Shown here: piece by piece, positions 1 through 11,693 of the stretch
How the letters are laid out: each line of letters starts with the position of its first letter
How positions within the stretch are numbered: the stretch's first letter is position 1
Assembly (NCBI GenBank): GCA_028551475.1
Contig: CM052360.1
Coordinates: forward strand, 12,698,501-12,762,500
Length of the DNA stretch: 64,000 bases
Direction: 5' to 3'
From: Casuarina equisetifolia
Taxonomy: Eukaryota; Streptophyta; Magnoliopsida; Fagales; Casuarinaceae
Notes under the pieces: generated by a model
Databases searched by the model: none
The model's input: only the letters and a program-made list of their open reading frames with translations
Told to the model about the DNA's origin: nothing
Position numbers and translations under genes: made by a program

Positions 1-1553
1 CTGACCTGACCAAAAGTTTCTGTCTAGCTTGGTGGGGGCGTGTGAGATCTCACCCCAATGGGGTGTGTGATCTTATGCTCCTTACCATTGCTACCCTGTC
101 ACTATTGCAACAATTTGTTTTATACTTCCCCATTTCTGGGGTTTGGCAATATTGATGTGGTTGGTTGATTCTCGGGGTAATTCTCAGTAGAACCTTTCCG
201 TTCAGCCATGAGTATTACTAGCAGCAAGGTTGGAGTATTGGGTCTGACATGTAGAACATGGACTCAGTTTGGACCTACCTGTGTTTGATATATGTCATGA
301 ACTTTTAATTTGGATGCTTTGGACACAGCGTCATACTTTGTTGATACAGCTGGGACAAGGTTGGTATATGGTTGGGTACGGCTAGGATTAAGAAAAAATT
401 TCTGTGATAAAAGTAGGGCACAGAATGCTCTTCCAAAATGCTCTGAGGTGTACTAGAAAATAGGATCTGAATGCTTTTGGATGCCATGCAATGATACTGA
501 TGAAGCTAGTTTACTCTTGCAGTACTTGACTGGCAGTGGGGCGGTGGTCCTGCTCCATCATGGTATTCAAGGTGGTTTTGGTTGTTCTTACTGGTGGTAT
601 GTTTTAGATTGTGAATAAGTAATTCGATGATATGGAAGGAAGAGTATCAATCCTCTATTAAACAGCTTGTCTTTAATTCATTGTTTTTTTTAGGAGTCAT
701 CTGTGTGAACTAAGTATAGTGAGTAAATTTGGTAACCTGAGTCATTCTTTCAGAAATAATAATTATGAGTCTTAACTGGTATAGATGTGATGAAAGATCA
801 GGTTTTATGTGGTAGTTCAAACTGAATTCTGTAAATTTAGATTCGTACTTCTTGTTTTAAGACCATGGCTCTAGCTATGCAATGTGAGTTGTGTTGGTGT
901 TGCTGGAACTTTTAATTACTTTCAAATATATCAAAGAGCTTAATATAATCAAGTGGTAAATTAAGTTATATAATAGGTTGGATGCGTTTAACTATTTTCT
1001 TTGTTGCAATTTAGTTTTAGTAGTAAGATGACTCCTTAACACTTGAGCCACGTTCAAGAAAGACCTTCTAGTTGCCTTCAATTTGATCTTGAGACATGGA
1101 TGCATGTGTTTAAGTTGGGCATAACAAATCTCTAGGAAATTTAGCTAAATGATGTCTGATGAGATGGCTGCATGATAATATCATTAAGCCTGATTGTTCC
1201 TTGTCAGGGAATATTGGACGATCAACTGCTACAGTTGTCTTTCATCTTATTCACTGGTGGTTCCCTGTGTACTACTAGTGTGGCTGTACTCGTGGTATTT
1301 TAGCTCAAATGTATATACATGTCTTAATTGGTTCCCATTGAGAGAGTTAAGTTCTACAACACCACCAGCGCGCGCCACCCCCCCCCCCCCCCCCCCTCCT
1401 CTTTCCCTCTTCCATTTTAAGGTCACTTTAATCAACCGAAGGTCTAAACTCCATGTGCTTTTCGTGTTGGGACTTTTATAACTATCTTTTCATATTCGGT
1501 TCCAACTTTTACCTCAGAGTTTTGAATATTTTAACTGATACTTGCTTTTACAG
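1..1553 (+). other. Non-coding stretch, probable last intron of the PP2A B' gene
   Basis: No open frame here resembles a B' subunit, and the sequence is T-rich as plant introns are. It ends in a pyrimidine-rich tract and CAG (1551-1553) directly before the coding exon at 1554. I infer a long last intron, or at least its 3' part. Earlier exons should lie left of the window. A 19-base C run is at 1378-1396. Confidence 0.55.
1378..1396. repeat. Poly(C) tract, 19 bases
   Basis: An uninterrupted run of 19 C follows a short GCGCGC stretch. It lies in the inferred PP2A B' intron. It is a length-unstable homopolymer and could form G-rich structures on the other strand. Confidence 0.9.
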
Positions 1554-1913
1554 GTGGCAGAGAGGGCTTTGTATCTGTGGAATAATGATCACATTGAGAA
1601 CTTAATTAGACAAAACGCTAAAGTTATACTGCCCATCATCTTCCCTTCCCTGGAGAAAAATGGTCGTAACCATTGGAATCAGGTGGTTCAGAGCCTAACG
1701 CTTAATGTCCGCAAGATCTTGTCTGATGTTGATCCTGTGCTGTTTGAGGAATGCTTACGTCAGTTCCAGGAAGATGAAGTGAAAATGGAGGAGAGACTGA
1801 AGAAAAATGAAGCAACATGGAAGCAATTGGAAGAGGTTGCGGCAGCGAAAGCTGCAAGTGGTAAAACACTTCTTCCACCCGTGATACCGAGCCAAACATC
1901 TTCGAAGATGTAA
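1554..1913 (+). CDS. PP2A B' (B56-type) regulatory subunit, terminal exon
   Basis: The exon encodes the last 119 residues of a B' regulatory subunit of protein phosphatase 2A. This family binds the A scaffold and C catalytic subunits and directs the holoenzyme to substrates. The exon starts after an AG acceptor with [14 protein letters not shown], then has [23 protein letters not shown] and a charged tail with [12 protein letters not shown] and [13 protein letters not shown]. These are hallmarks of the last B56 helices and the plant C-terminal tail. The protein ends QTSSKM before TAA at 1911-1913. The exon carries no ATG start of its own because it is spliced to exons outside the window. It looks intact. 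Which B' isoform it is cannot be decided from this part alone. Confidence 0.9.
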   Translation: MAERALYLWNNDHIENLIRQNAKVILPIIFPSLEKNGRNHWNQVVQSLTLNVRKILSDVDPVLFEECLRQFQEDEVKMEERLKKNEATWKQLEEVAAAKAASGKTLLPPVIPSQTSSKM

Positions 1914-2760
1914 CTGTTCATCATTTTAATTGGTGTGGGGCACTAATTGTTGATGTGCTTGAATGCTTATGGATTGTCGACTGAACTTGTAACTGTTCAT
2001 GCCCCTTTCTGTGCTGTCACTGCTAGTGATCAATGGCGCCTGACACCTCTGTGCAGCACTGGGGTCCATACATATGGAATTCGCACAAGAAACTGTGTAG
2101 GGTTAGATAGCAAATTTAAGTTAGAAGAAGCTCCACTCCACGTTTGTGAGGGGACCAGCTTTACGCTTGATACTAAAATTGTTGAGATGAAGTTGCAGAT
2201 CAAAGGTAATTTACACGGTTGATCTTCATTTCATTGAGTTCTGATGTGCTTATTGAACTAGTCCATTTCATTTCTGTATGTGCATGTAATATAAATATTT
2301 ATTGATTGATCCTGGACAACACTTTCATCAGTGTGAATTCTTGTTTATGTAGAGGCTGATATATTTCAACATCTTCATTGGAAAAATCCGTGCATACTTT
2401 TTCGGTTTGCCATTTAAGGCAGGCCTGTGTTCTCTGTATTTCTGTCTCCCTCTCGCTTTCTTCCCCCAAAACAGGATCTGGGGGATTTTTAGTGCCAAGT
2501 AGCAACATTTTTTTTAATGAAAGTATGATTAACTTCATACAAAGTAGGCACCAAAAATGAAAAGCTGGAGGTGAAGCAGAACTTTTGTGTATTTGAAAAA
2601 ATAAAAGCGTTTATATCTAGCAAGGGATGGCATCACAGAATCACTGCGAAAGAGGCATAGATATTCTTTTTCTTTCCTCAATTCCTTTGGTCGAGAGACA
2701 GAATTCAGACCAAAGTATTCCGTAGAAAATATTGTCTGCGGTGGAACTTTGTAATAAATC
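1914..2760 (+). other. 3' UTR / downstream region of the PP2A B' gene
   Basis: No convincing coding sequence. Candidate polyadenylation signals are AATAAA at 2600-2605 and 2754-2759, with a looser AATATA-type site near 2287. Short open frames here have no recognisable content. Confidence 0.4.
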
Positions 2761-3143
2761 TGGAAGCTTGAGGCGAAGATGAAACTAGGGGGGACATCTC
2801 ATTCTTCCCTACCCATTTCTCTTTCGGTGGTAGAATTCCCTCACTTTTTGGGCTCTAAGGCTTCCTTATCTGAATCAAACGGGCTCGAACATCCAGGGCT
2901 TGTCTTTTCTGAATTTCATCACGGCTGTCCTGATAATGACTCCCGCTTCTCGGAGTTCATTGCTTCATTTCCTTCTTCTTACCAACTTCCCGTTGCATCT
3001 TATCTTCTTAAGTGCCACTAATTCCGAAGAATCTGAAATTCGAGAGTCCAGAAATAATTTCGGCATTGCTTGTTAATCTACGTTTGTGCAGCTCCCTGCG
3101 TCCACCTGGGCCCATGGCCTTCAACAGGAATTGAAGCACTGAC

Positions 3144-3197
3144 CTTATATTGGATAATCTTCCCATACAAGGGTTCAGGAGGAGCGTCTTCGTCCAC
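3144..3197 (-). other. Candidate 18-codon internal exon of an unknown minus-strand gene
   Basis: On the minus strand, an intron-like end CACAG (3202-3198) precedes an open 54-nt block. It reads VDEDAPPEPLYGKIIQYK and is followed by the donor-like GTCAGT. Both borders match splice rules and the block is a multiple of three. I do not recognise the protein. The minus-strand sequence at 2780-3020 could hold further exon material but is not clearly open. The block may belong to a host gene converging on the PP2A gene, or may be a chance match. Confidence 0.25.
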
Positions 3198-3411
3198 CTG
3201 TGCTGGAATGAAAGAATGAAAAGGATACAATTGGTTTCTTAAGGGGGAAACACTACCTCCAACTCCTGTATATGCCTCAAAATTGTTCACAGTTTTCACT
3301 AACTCCTTAAGTTGCAGCCATGATGTACTCAGCTGATAAGGCTTACCTAGTGGTCATACGTGACATTCTCACCCTTTTAAGATTGACCTTGTCCTCAATG
3401 TTGAATGCTAG

Positions 3412-3788
3412 GACTTAAGTCCTACAGAAGCACACAATCATAGAATACAAGAAATCTCAAAGGAATAATGTCTCATTTATTAACTCAATTCAATCCGACA
3501 ACAATAATAATCAGAAGACCAACAATCTAAACTAATCCCAACAACAACTAGTAATTAAATTAGTAAATAGTACAAACTATGAGATTACTAATAACTACTC
3601 CTATAATAAGCTATAAGAATACTAAGCTAAGGTTAAGGAGAACTACAAAGGATAATTAAGGTTTTCTCTTATGGTGTGCCTTTTTTGAAGGCTAAGAATG
3701 CCTTATATAAGCCTTTTAGCTTGTTGCTCTAGGTTATTGGAGTAGGCCTCCCCTTTAATTAATATAGGTTGGGCTTGGTCCTAACAAT
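3412..3788 (-). repeat. LTR copy (3') of the nested gag-only element
   Basis: On the minus strand it starts near 3788 with TGTTAGGACC and contains TTATATAAGGC. It shares about 150 bp with the block at 4866-5026. The outer end is near 3412, where gypsy pol resumes. Confidence 0.5.
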
Positions 3789-4079
3789 TTCTAACTTTTT
3801 AATAATCCTTGCCGTTAAGGGTTAAAACAAAATTCTTTGAATCTTGGTGCACAAATGCAAACTCTTTAGTGGTTTTTATATCTTGTTGGGCCTCCTCCAC
3901 GATCATAAATATTTGTTTTGCCTTGCATTGATATTCCTTGAACCATTTCTCATTGCAATATTAGCATAACCCTTGCTCTTACCTAGCATACATTTGAGCA
4001 TCCATGAAATGTTTAATAGGAATTCTCATGTTTACACTAGTGTTCCAAGCCTTGAAGTTTGTTCTCCACTATCCTTCGA

Positions 4080-4700
4080 TGTGGCTGAATGATGATGTTG
4101 GTTAGCCCATGTAGGAAATGCTATCTCACCTTTGAGCACTGATATGTTATCCTTGTTGTGCTTTAATTACATGTACTTCTTATATATTGAGGCTATTCTA
4201 AACACTTGTTTAAGATTTTGTGGTTGCGAGACCATAACTAGTCCTCAAAGCTCTTTTTTTAACCTAACCAAGAATACCTTCAAAAATGCTTCCTCTGTTC
4301 ACCTTAGATTTTTTGCAAGCACGTTAAACCTAAATTTGTCAAACTTTGTAATGTAAGTGATCACTGTGGAAGTTTTCCTTGGCTAATGAAAGGCTTCCAA
4401 AAATCCTTCCTAATGCTCTATTGCAAACTTATCATATATGTCCTCCTTAAATCGAGCTCAACTCACTTGTCTTTTTTCATTTAGACAACTTTCAACCCAT
4501 TTGGTAGCTTTTCCCTTGAAACAAATCATTTTGTATTTTACCCTTCGCATATGCATCCATCAAGTTAAAATAAAAGTAAAACTCACAACTAGTAATCCAC
4601 TCTTTCAAATTAGGACCTTTAAACTCTAAAAAATTATAACAATATAATTCGGAGGCTGAATTACCTATAGGCTATCAACATTTAGTTAGAAAAAATTTGA
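4080..4700 (-). pseudogene. gag-like region of the nested LTR element
   Basis: Minus-strand reading gives NLKEWITSCEFYF, then KMICFKGKATKWVESC, FKEDIYDKFA, TYITKFDKFRFNVL and LKKELRGLV. This is the order and spacing of the Ty3/gypsy capsid domain (Retrotrans_gag family). Several stops and at least one frameshift interrupt it. No zinc knuckle or protease motif follows before the downstream LTR copy. I infer a decayed capsid gene whose original element may have lacked pol. Confidence 0.5.
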
Positions 4701-4865
4701 AGTTTCCTTAAAAGGAGGCCTTGAACCCCTCGTTGCAAGTTGTCCAAAATTCTTGAAATTAGGCTCCCATCTTGCTCCATCAGGTTGTCCTTGTAGTCCA
4801 AACACTTTAGAATTAGGCCCATAGTCCACTTGTTATCCTTACAAGTTAGTTCCCAACCCATAATT

Positions 4866-5026
4866 TGTCCTTGTGAAGTAGAGAACTACTAAGGATAATA
4901 AGGTTTCTCTTATGTTGTGACTTTTTTGAAGTTTGAAAATGTCTTATATAAGCCTTTAGCTTGTTGCCTTAGGTTATTGGAATGCACCTCCCTTTTAATT
5001 AACATAAATGAGGCCTATTCCTAATA
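4866..5026 (-). repeat. Shortened LTR copy (5') of the nested gag-only element
   Basis: It matches the first 150-160 bases of the 3412-3788 repeat, including the minus-strand TTATATAAG block and the purine-rich AAAAAAGTCAC region. The matching part ends near 4866, so the rest of this LTR and the primer binding site appear deleted. Confidence 0.5.
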
Positions 5027-7110
5027 GGTTGTGCCTTGAACCATGATGCTTCCTCCTGTGTAGCCTTTGAAGGAAATCTTCCCTTCTAATGGACTAATAC
5101 TTTAGATTTCCTTTACCTCTCTGATGCTCTAGGATAGCTTGTGGAATTATACTTTCCTTGTTTTTTATGGTTAGTAAGATGAGTTTGTTATGTTGGAATC
5201 ACACTTTGATGAACTTTTTAAGCTAAGAAACATAGAATATTGGATGAATCTTGGCTCCATTCAATAATTCTCACTTGTAGGACACTAATTCAAAATGTTG
5301 CAACACCTTGTAAGGGCCATAAATCTTTATAGACAACTTTTGGGATTTGTGGTTTGTTAGGGTGGATTGACGGTAAGGCTTCAATTTAAGTAGATCATAT
5401 CTCATTTTTGGAATTGTATCTCGATTCTTTTCCAATTACAAAACCTTTTCATCTTTTATTATGTATTTTGGAAGTTCTTCTGGTTGAGCTTAGATATATG
5501 AGAGTAAAGTGTGCGTGTGTGGGTTGGGTTAGATTTGGAAAGGGTGAGGGGTGGTTGTGGCCAAAAGCCACCTTGCATTATGTAGAGTAGTTCTTTGTCA
5601 ATTGGTATTGTAGTAGAATCAAGCCCATGTAACCTAAGGAGTTTAGTCTTTTGGATTGTCCCTTGTGAAATGTTGGAGATTTAGAACCTTTATTTGACCA
5701 TCAAATTGAAAACAGTAAGCTAAAGTGTAGTTAAAGTGTGTTTCTTAAAGGTGAAATAGTTTTTTTCCAAAATAAACTGGTAAAGAAAGGATCCTAGTTA
5801 CACATAATTGATCTTGGAATCCTACACAATAAAACCAATGTGATCAAAGAAGGTTTGAACAATTGTTAAAGTTGTATATGGGTGAGAAAAGGCAATGAAG
5901 TGACCAAACTTAGACAAATGATCTACAATTATCATGATTATTAACTTCTCACTTAACAAAGGCAAACCATCTATGAAACTCATGAATATGTCTTACCACA
6001 CTTGTTCAAATATTGGTAAGGGTTGCAATTTTCTAGCTATAACTACATTTTTATTCTTATTTTGTTGGAAAACCAAATGTTCTTTGCCTTTTGTAGTATT
6101 GCTTGTTATAGGCCTTTCCAATACAAAACTACTTGAATTCTCTTAAGTGTCTTATGTAAGCCTTTATGTCTACTTGAGCGCATCTCTTCTACAATGATTG
6201 GAATCAATTAGGAGATTCTTTTAGGAAAATTATGGTCTTAAAGAAAATTCCATCTTTCAATTCCCATGGTCCTATATCTCCTTGCTCAATGTGGTTTACT
6301 AATTGTTTTCATTCTTATATATTTTACATTTCTTGTGGTGTCTAGCCATCAAGGTATAGGCATTGAGATTACATAATTAGTCCCCACTTGTTCCACTCAC
6401 TTTTTAGCTACTTGTCAACCTTTGAATTGGTTATGTTCTATATTATCTTTTCAATCCAAGAATAGATTATACATCATTGGTATGATATTTCTATTGGCTA
6501 TTCTTTGTTCCCTTCTTGCCTTTGAATGTGAATAAAATACTACATTATTTTTTCCTTTTTTCTGTTTGACGACAAAGTTATGTTCCATTAACTACAATAT
6601 CAACTTTTGTTGGGCAAAGTCATGACCTTTTAATCAATTAAGAATTTCAAGCTTTTTTAGTTTGTCTTGGTAATGAAATTATTACCAAATAGATAATGCC
6701 TTCACTTTTGGATGGCAAGCTTACTAGCTAACATTTTCCTTTTATAAATGGAGAAAGTTAAGTTTTGTCTATGTAAAGTCCATTAAAGAAAGTTATTTTG
6801 CATTAGCATAGCTCCAATCACTTTCTTGAATGTGTCACATTTTAATACAAAGGGTAATTTGAAATCAAGTAAGGCTAAAACAAGGATAACAATCATGAAA
6901 ACTTTCAAAATTTTGAAAAGCCGCTTGGGGTACTTCACTTCATTGGAATGCATCTTTTTTCAACAATTTAGTAAGAGGCTTAACAGTCTTCCCATAATGC
7001 TAAACGAACCATTAATAATATATGGATAAGCCCAAAAGTCTCCTAAGAACCTTGACATTAGTCAATTTTGGCTATTGCAGTATAAAAATTACCTTAATGC
7101 CATTAACCAC
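5027..7110 (-). pseudogene. Broken gypsy pol: RNase H, integrase, chromodomain
   Basis: Minus-strand fragments match gypsy pol in order. LTNVKVLRRLLGL near 7050 is the RT-RNase H connection. HNFVVKQKKGKNNVV near 6580 is the RNase H end. FIDGLPLLSEK and VDHLSKFGHFIAF near 5950 are the integrase core with its first Asp. KPYRQSTLTNHKSQKLSIK and YGPYKVLQ near 5330 are the integrase C-terminus. PQAILEHQRGKGNLKY and, after a frameshift, EEASWF near 5050 are a chromodomain. Stops are frequent, so no functional protein is possible. The chromodomain places the source element among chromoviruses. The upstream end near 7110 is a truncation. Confidence 0.7.
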
Positions 7111-8750
7111 ATTGTTTTGGACTGGAAGTACAGGTCGATGGACTGAGCTATGCAGTACGAGTCATACTTCCATGTTCTAGATTTGCAATATGGGTCAATG
7201 GATTGAGTTATGCGAGTATGGGTCCAACCCACCTAGTTTCCTTGTTGTTAGGTCATCCACTCGGGTGATGCCCATTGTTATTTCCTTTATGTTCCCTGTA
7301 TTTGGATTTTGTAGAAAGGTATTTAATCTCTTTAATAAGGGAGATGTTTCTCTTCTACACTTAAGTGTAACAGTCTTGATATTGTTATGGTTATTGTTAT
7401 GATTTCATACTTATGATTATAACATTAGTCTTAATGAGAATATCTACGATTTAGAGAGACAAATATCCTGATTAAATGAACTTCATTTAAATTTTAAGTA
7501 ATGTTCACACATTTACACTTGGACATTTAACATTTGTTGCATTGAATTCTGTCATAAATGTGTAACCAATGTTGCATTGAAGTCTCGAGAGAAGGCTAAT
7601 ACCTATATAAAGGAAGACTTGTAGCTTTCTTCCCTACATAAGTTAGATAAACTCTTTTTACTTCCAATACTCTCTTTTGTTTTGAATTCTCTTATTCTAT
7701 TATCATTATAAGAATGATCTTGGTTAATGGTTAACTCAATTCGTCGCTATGACTTGAGTGCTAAACGGATTCTTCTCTAAGTCCATTACAACATGGCCTA
7801 TGAAATTCACCTCCTTTCCACTAAATTTACACTTGGACATTTAACATATACCTTACAAATTGTGAACCTATATATATGGCTTCCCATTTCCTTTCTGAAC
7901 CAGTTTTTTAAGGAATTGTGAAACCTAAGAATAAATTCAGCAGTAGTATTAGAACCTAATGAGATTGGGCTAGAAAACTAATGGGTTAGGACTAGTAAAC
8001 TATCTTGGCTCAAGACCTAATGTATGATGGGGGAGTGCTAGGATGCTCCCATATTGGGTAAAAACCCCTAAAAGTGTGCACATATAAGTGTGGATTCTCA
8101 CTTTCTTATTGAATTGGTTTTTAAAGGAATTATAAGACCTAATAATAAAATCAACAACCCTTTTATATTTACCATATGATTGAATCGAAAAATTCTAACA
8201 GATACAATGGCATTTCAATAAGGCAAACTTGTTTCGTCCTTTTTACTTATCTCATCCATGGATCTTTTTAGCTAATTCATTCTGTCCATGTTTTAGTGGT
8301 AAACCTTTCGAGCTCATTACTTGATGGGGTTGGCAGCTTCACATATGTAAATGTTGAAATTGAACCAACATAATACTCTTACATCCAAATGATAGGTCAC
8401 ATGTGATGGTTTGTTGCCATCTTAATTAATCACTAATAAATTGCTGAATCAATGACCTTAGGAGTAACCCATACCTACCTGTCTTCAGGTGTCTACTACT
8501 TAATTAGCTTTGTAGTTTTGTCTTGTTGAAGTTGCTTACCTTTTCAGTTAACCTAAAGTTCATTGGTATGGCACATTGGTGATCCATTTGAGAATAATCT
8601 TTGATATAAACTTCCTAGAAATTGTGAAATAAATTAGTAACTTCAAGAACTGAAATCCCTTTTGTTGCCTAATTGTGATAGTTTTCCCTAAAGTGACTTA
8701 GCTTGGTTGAGCTAAGCACCTAAAAATGTAAAACAATCAACCTTAAGGGT
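7111..8750. other. Intergenic, no gene seen; short direct repeats
   Basis: No coding sequence recognised. It holds an exact 23-bp direct repeat (7511-7533 and 7825-7847) around a TATA-like TATATAAAG near 7612. A looser repeat has the wording of AAGGAATTGTGAAACC near 7914 and near 8125. These may be worn LTR remains. Confidence 0.4.
7511..7847. repeat. 23-bp exact direct repeat pair flanking a TATA-containing segment
   Basis: The same 23 bases, beginning ATTTACACTTGG, occur at 7511-7533 and 7825-7847. The 291 bp between them contain CTATATAAAGG. This is too long for a target duplication of a known plant element and may be an internal repeat of an old LTR. Confidence 0.6.
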
Positions 8751-9636
8751 GTTAGGTTTAATGACTAACCAAGAAGGGTTTGGGGGAGGGGGTGTTGAAT
8801 TGGTTATTAAGCTTTAAGTCAAAAATTTGTTTTCTAAGACAAAATAAAGATTATCAATAAACAACAAACATAAATACAGATTTTACCACGGTGGTTTGGC
8901 CCTTACACCTATGTCCACCATTTTCTTCCTTAGTCCAACCGATTGAAGTCTACTTTATTCACTGATTAGGAGAAAACATTCTCCTAACCTTCATAATCCC
9001 TTCTTCAAAGGATTACAACACTATAAGGTTACAAACAAAGGTTATTCCAACCTTGTTATAAAGCAAATCCTTAATGATATGTAGTTTGTGAGGGATATTG
9101 CTAATCAAAGAGCTTTCTAAGGATATAAAGTAACAATCAAAGCTTTAACCATGAAATCCCCAAATTATTGAGAGTTAGGGTTTCAGATTTACAATTGGGT
9201 TTATGTGCAAAATAATAATAAGAGTTCAATCAGTACATAAACAAGAGTATACATAAGTGTAATCATAAAGAATATGATTTATAAAGATTTTCATTGAAGA
9301 TCTTCATAGAAATCTCAAAGCTTCAAATGGTCTTGTTTTTCTTTTTGTTTTCTTAATCAAATCGTGTAAGAGAGAAACTTGAATTGTAGAACAAAGGCTT
9401 TTATAACAAATTCAAGAGAGAATAATTGATTTGCTTAAGAGCTATATTAGGCTTGCACCTTGTGGGCCTGGATCTTGATTAGGTTGCACATAATACTCTC
9501 AGGCCACATATGATAGATTTCACATAATTTGCACTGGGCTTCCTTGTTGAATATCCTCCCTCAGACTGAACTTCTAAACCACAACATGTTGGGTTACCTC
9601 TACATAATCCATTTTCCCTACAAAAAATATTTCAAC
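8751..9636 (+). repeat. Dispersed repeat X, copy X2
   Basis: Starts GTTAGGT, then has a G-rich block followed by TTGAATTGGTTA, and ends near TTTCAAC. The same layout occurs in copy X1 (51414-58784, with Copia-B inserted): GTTAGGT, a G-rich block, GTGAATTAGG, then a run with CTCC, AAGG and GGATTACA, ending CCAAC. No coding capacity is visible. The class is unknown; it looks non-autonomous. Confidence 0.45.
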
Positions 9637-11693
9637 ATTAATCTTCTGCTTGCTAAAAAATTATCCTATTAGAACTTGGATAAGATAGTAATGTATAAGA
9701 ACGTAGGAAACTGACTACTTTATAATGTTATTAGTTAATATTATAATTTTCACACCTTTTACTTCCTTTAATTTCATTTTGCACATCAAAATATGAAAAA
9801 AAATTATATACATTTAGCAACAAAAATTGTCACATCAAAACATATTATCATGGAACATGTTCTTTTTCCAACAAAGATAAGAGGTGTGCACCAACTGTTA
9901 AGTTGGTTTAGCCCTTCCTCCATCTATCTTGTCAATCAAGCCAAGATTATTCATCATATTTTGTTCTAAAGAATGGGAAATTCCTAGAAAAGGCCAAAAC
10001 GCTAATATCTCGAGGATTTTAGAAAGAAGTTGGGATTGGTACATGTCAAGTGTGAAAAGTCATGAGATTATTTGACTACACTCTATTTGTGTTGAGGAAT
10101 TAATGCATACATATTTCATATAATCATATATGTGGTAGCGGCCAAAGAAAGTGCAAATTTTTTAATTATTGGTGGAATGCATTTATTGTGTATCTATTTT
10201 TATTTTTAGATTAGGAATATGTCACTTGCATAGCATGTTAACAAGGTTACACTTGAGCCTTGCATTTTGTTATTCCTTATTATTGTTCAATTAAATATCT
10301 AGGCTACCATGCTCTTTCTTAAAATTGAGAATGAGAAGAGAGAAGGGGGAAGCTAGTGCTTCCTACCTTTGATCTTCTTGCATGTTGTATGAAGGAAGGA
10401 ATGTGCTAATGCAAATTACACCTAAGAGTATTTTTATACAGATATGGTAAATTTGTAGCTCGTAGGTTGTTCCATTATTTTTACTTATATATTGATTGAT
10501 TATTGTTATCTTTGTGATATCCCCACATATAATAGTAAAACTTTGACTTTGTAGTTTATTGTTGCTGTTTTCTTTGATTCTTATCCTATTTTGCTCTAAT
10601 TGATTAGTTTGCTCATGTAAATTTTCAAGCTTGTTAGGTAGTTTGTTCTTTAAGCTCGAACCAATAGTAGTGTTAGAAAATGATACCTTCATAAGTTAAG
10701 CATTTTAATCACCAAGTACAACCACTCAAATTGACCTTGAACATCCTTGAATCCCTTAACAAATTTCCTAGAACTCCTAAAATTTAGCAACCAAAAATGG
10801 CCTACAATACCATAGGTAATCAACTTCCTTTACTCATTTTCAATAGTGGGAATTAAATTATTAGTCTATCACAATGAAGACCTTTTTTCATATACAAGGG
10901 TTATGGGAACCTTTAAAAGAAGCATGGTTTCAACCAAGAACGAGTCTAAACTCATAACTTCAAATTTGCAAAAGTATAAGATGAATAAGAACAAGGAGTG
11001 AAAAGCTCTTGACAATATTCAATTAGTTGGCTCAAATATAGCTTTCCTAGAATTGTCAGTGAAGGCTTTAGTTTGAAAGAGGCTTGGAAGTGAAGGTTAT
11101 TCTTCAAAGAATTTTACATCATATTTTTAACGAAGTCTTAAAATATATCACAATGGATAGAATTAAAGGTATTTAGGAATGCTTCCAGGAAGATAGATAG
11201 TTTATAGTGAAACTTATACCTCTAAATTTATATTTAAGAGTTGTTGGCTTAGGGTTTTTATTTTCAATATGTAACATATGACCTTATATGAGCATACTCC
11301 TTGGACACTAGAGTATCAACTATGTCAACATGAAGGGAAATGTTAATAAAATTGGTGACATCCTAAAAGGAAAGGAGGAAGGGTTCCAAGAAGTTAGGTC
11401 AAGCCAATAAAGAATGAGAAGTGTAAAGTTCAAGAGGTAGTCTAATAATAGTCAAATACATGGATGTAAAGCTACAAACAAACTCCAAGAGTTTGTTTCT
11501 TTAGATTTACTAGCTCATGGACAACATGAAATGTCAAAACTCAACATGGCTAAGTAGGTACCTCACATGATCATCTTTCTTAAAATGTTTACATTCAATT
11601 GCAGTTTAGATATAATTGAAGATTGTGCTTAATATATTCTATTTAATGTAACATCATTACTCTTATTAAGGCATTTAAGAATAGTCATTCATT
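9637..11693. other. Intergenic, AT-rich, no gene seen
   Basis: No recognisable domain on either strand. A 109-codon minus-strand open frame (10363-10692) is Asn/Ile/Lys-rich with no family features and is probably chance. Confidence 0.5.

Larger units (their letters stand above)
3412..5026 (-). mobile_element. Small LTR element with gag only, nested in the gypsy chromodomain
   Basis: Similar sequences lie at both ends in direct orientation, both reading a TATA-like TTATATAAG on the minus strand. The region between them holds a gag-like reading frame but no protease, RT or integrase. It lies exactly where the surrounding gypsy pol is interrupted. The upstream LTR copy is shortened to about 160 bp against about 377 bp for the other. 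The element resembles non-autonomous gag-only LTR elements (TR-GAG type), although an internal deletion of an ordinary gypsy element would look the same. Confidence 0.5.
3343..7110 (-). mobile_element. Ty3/gypsy chromovirus remnant, interrupted
   Basis: The minus strand reads, from 7110 downward, the RT-RNase H connection, RNase H end, integrase and a chromodomain-like end, all with many stops and frameshifts. The frame breaks near 5027 and resumes at 3408 with FNIEDKVNLK, a motif that normally follows the chromodomain within a few residues. The piece 3412-5026 is therefore a later insertion. The 5' part (gag, protease, most of RT including its catalytic YxDD) is missing. No LTR of this element is confidently seen. 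Confidence 0.7.

Noticed and set aside
1194..1481. Open frames on both strands around the poly(C) tract
   Set aside because: They exist only because the C run encodes poly-Pro or poly-Gly. They lie in the inferred PP2A intron.
2779..3021. 80-codon plus-strand open frame
   Set aside because: No recognisable family. Minus-strand exon or UTR material is as likely. No support for a gene on the plus strand.
10363..10692. 109-codon minus-strand open frame
   Set aside because: Composition is dominated by Asn, Ile, Lys and Ser as expected from AT-rich DNA. No domain, no promoter, no neighbour context.
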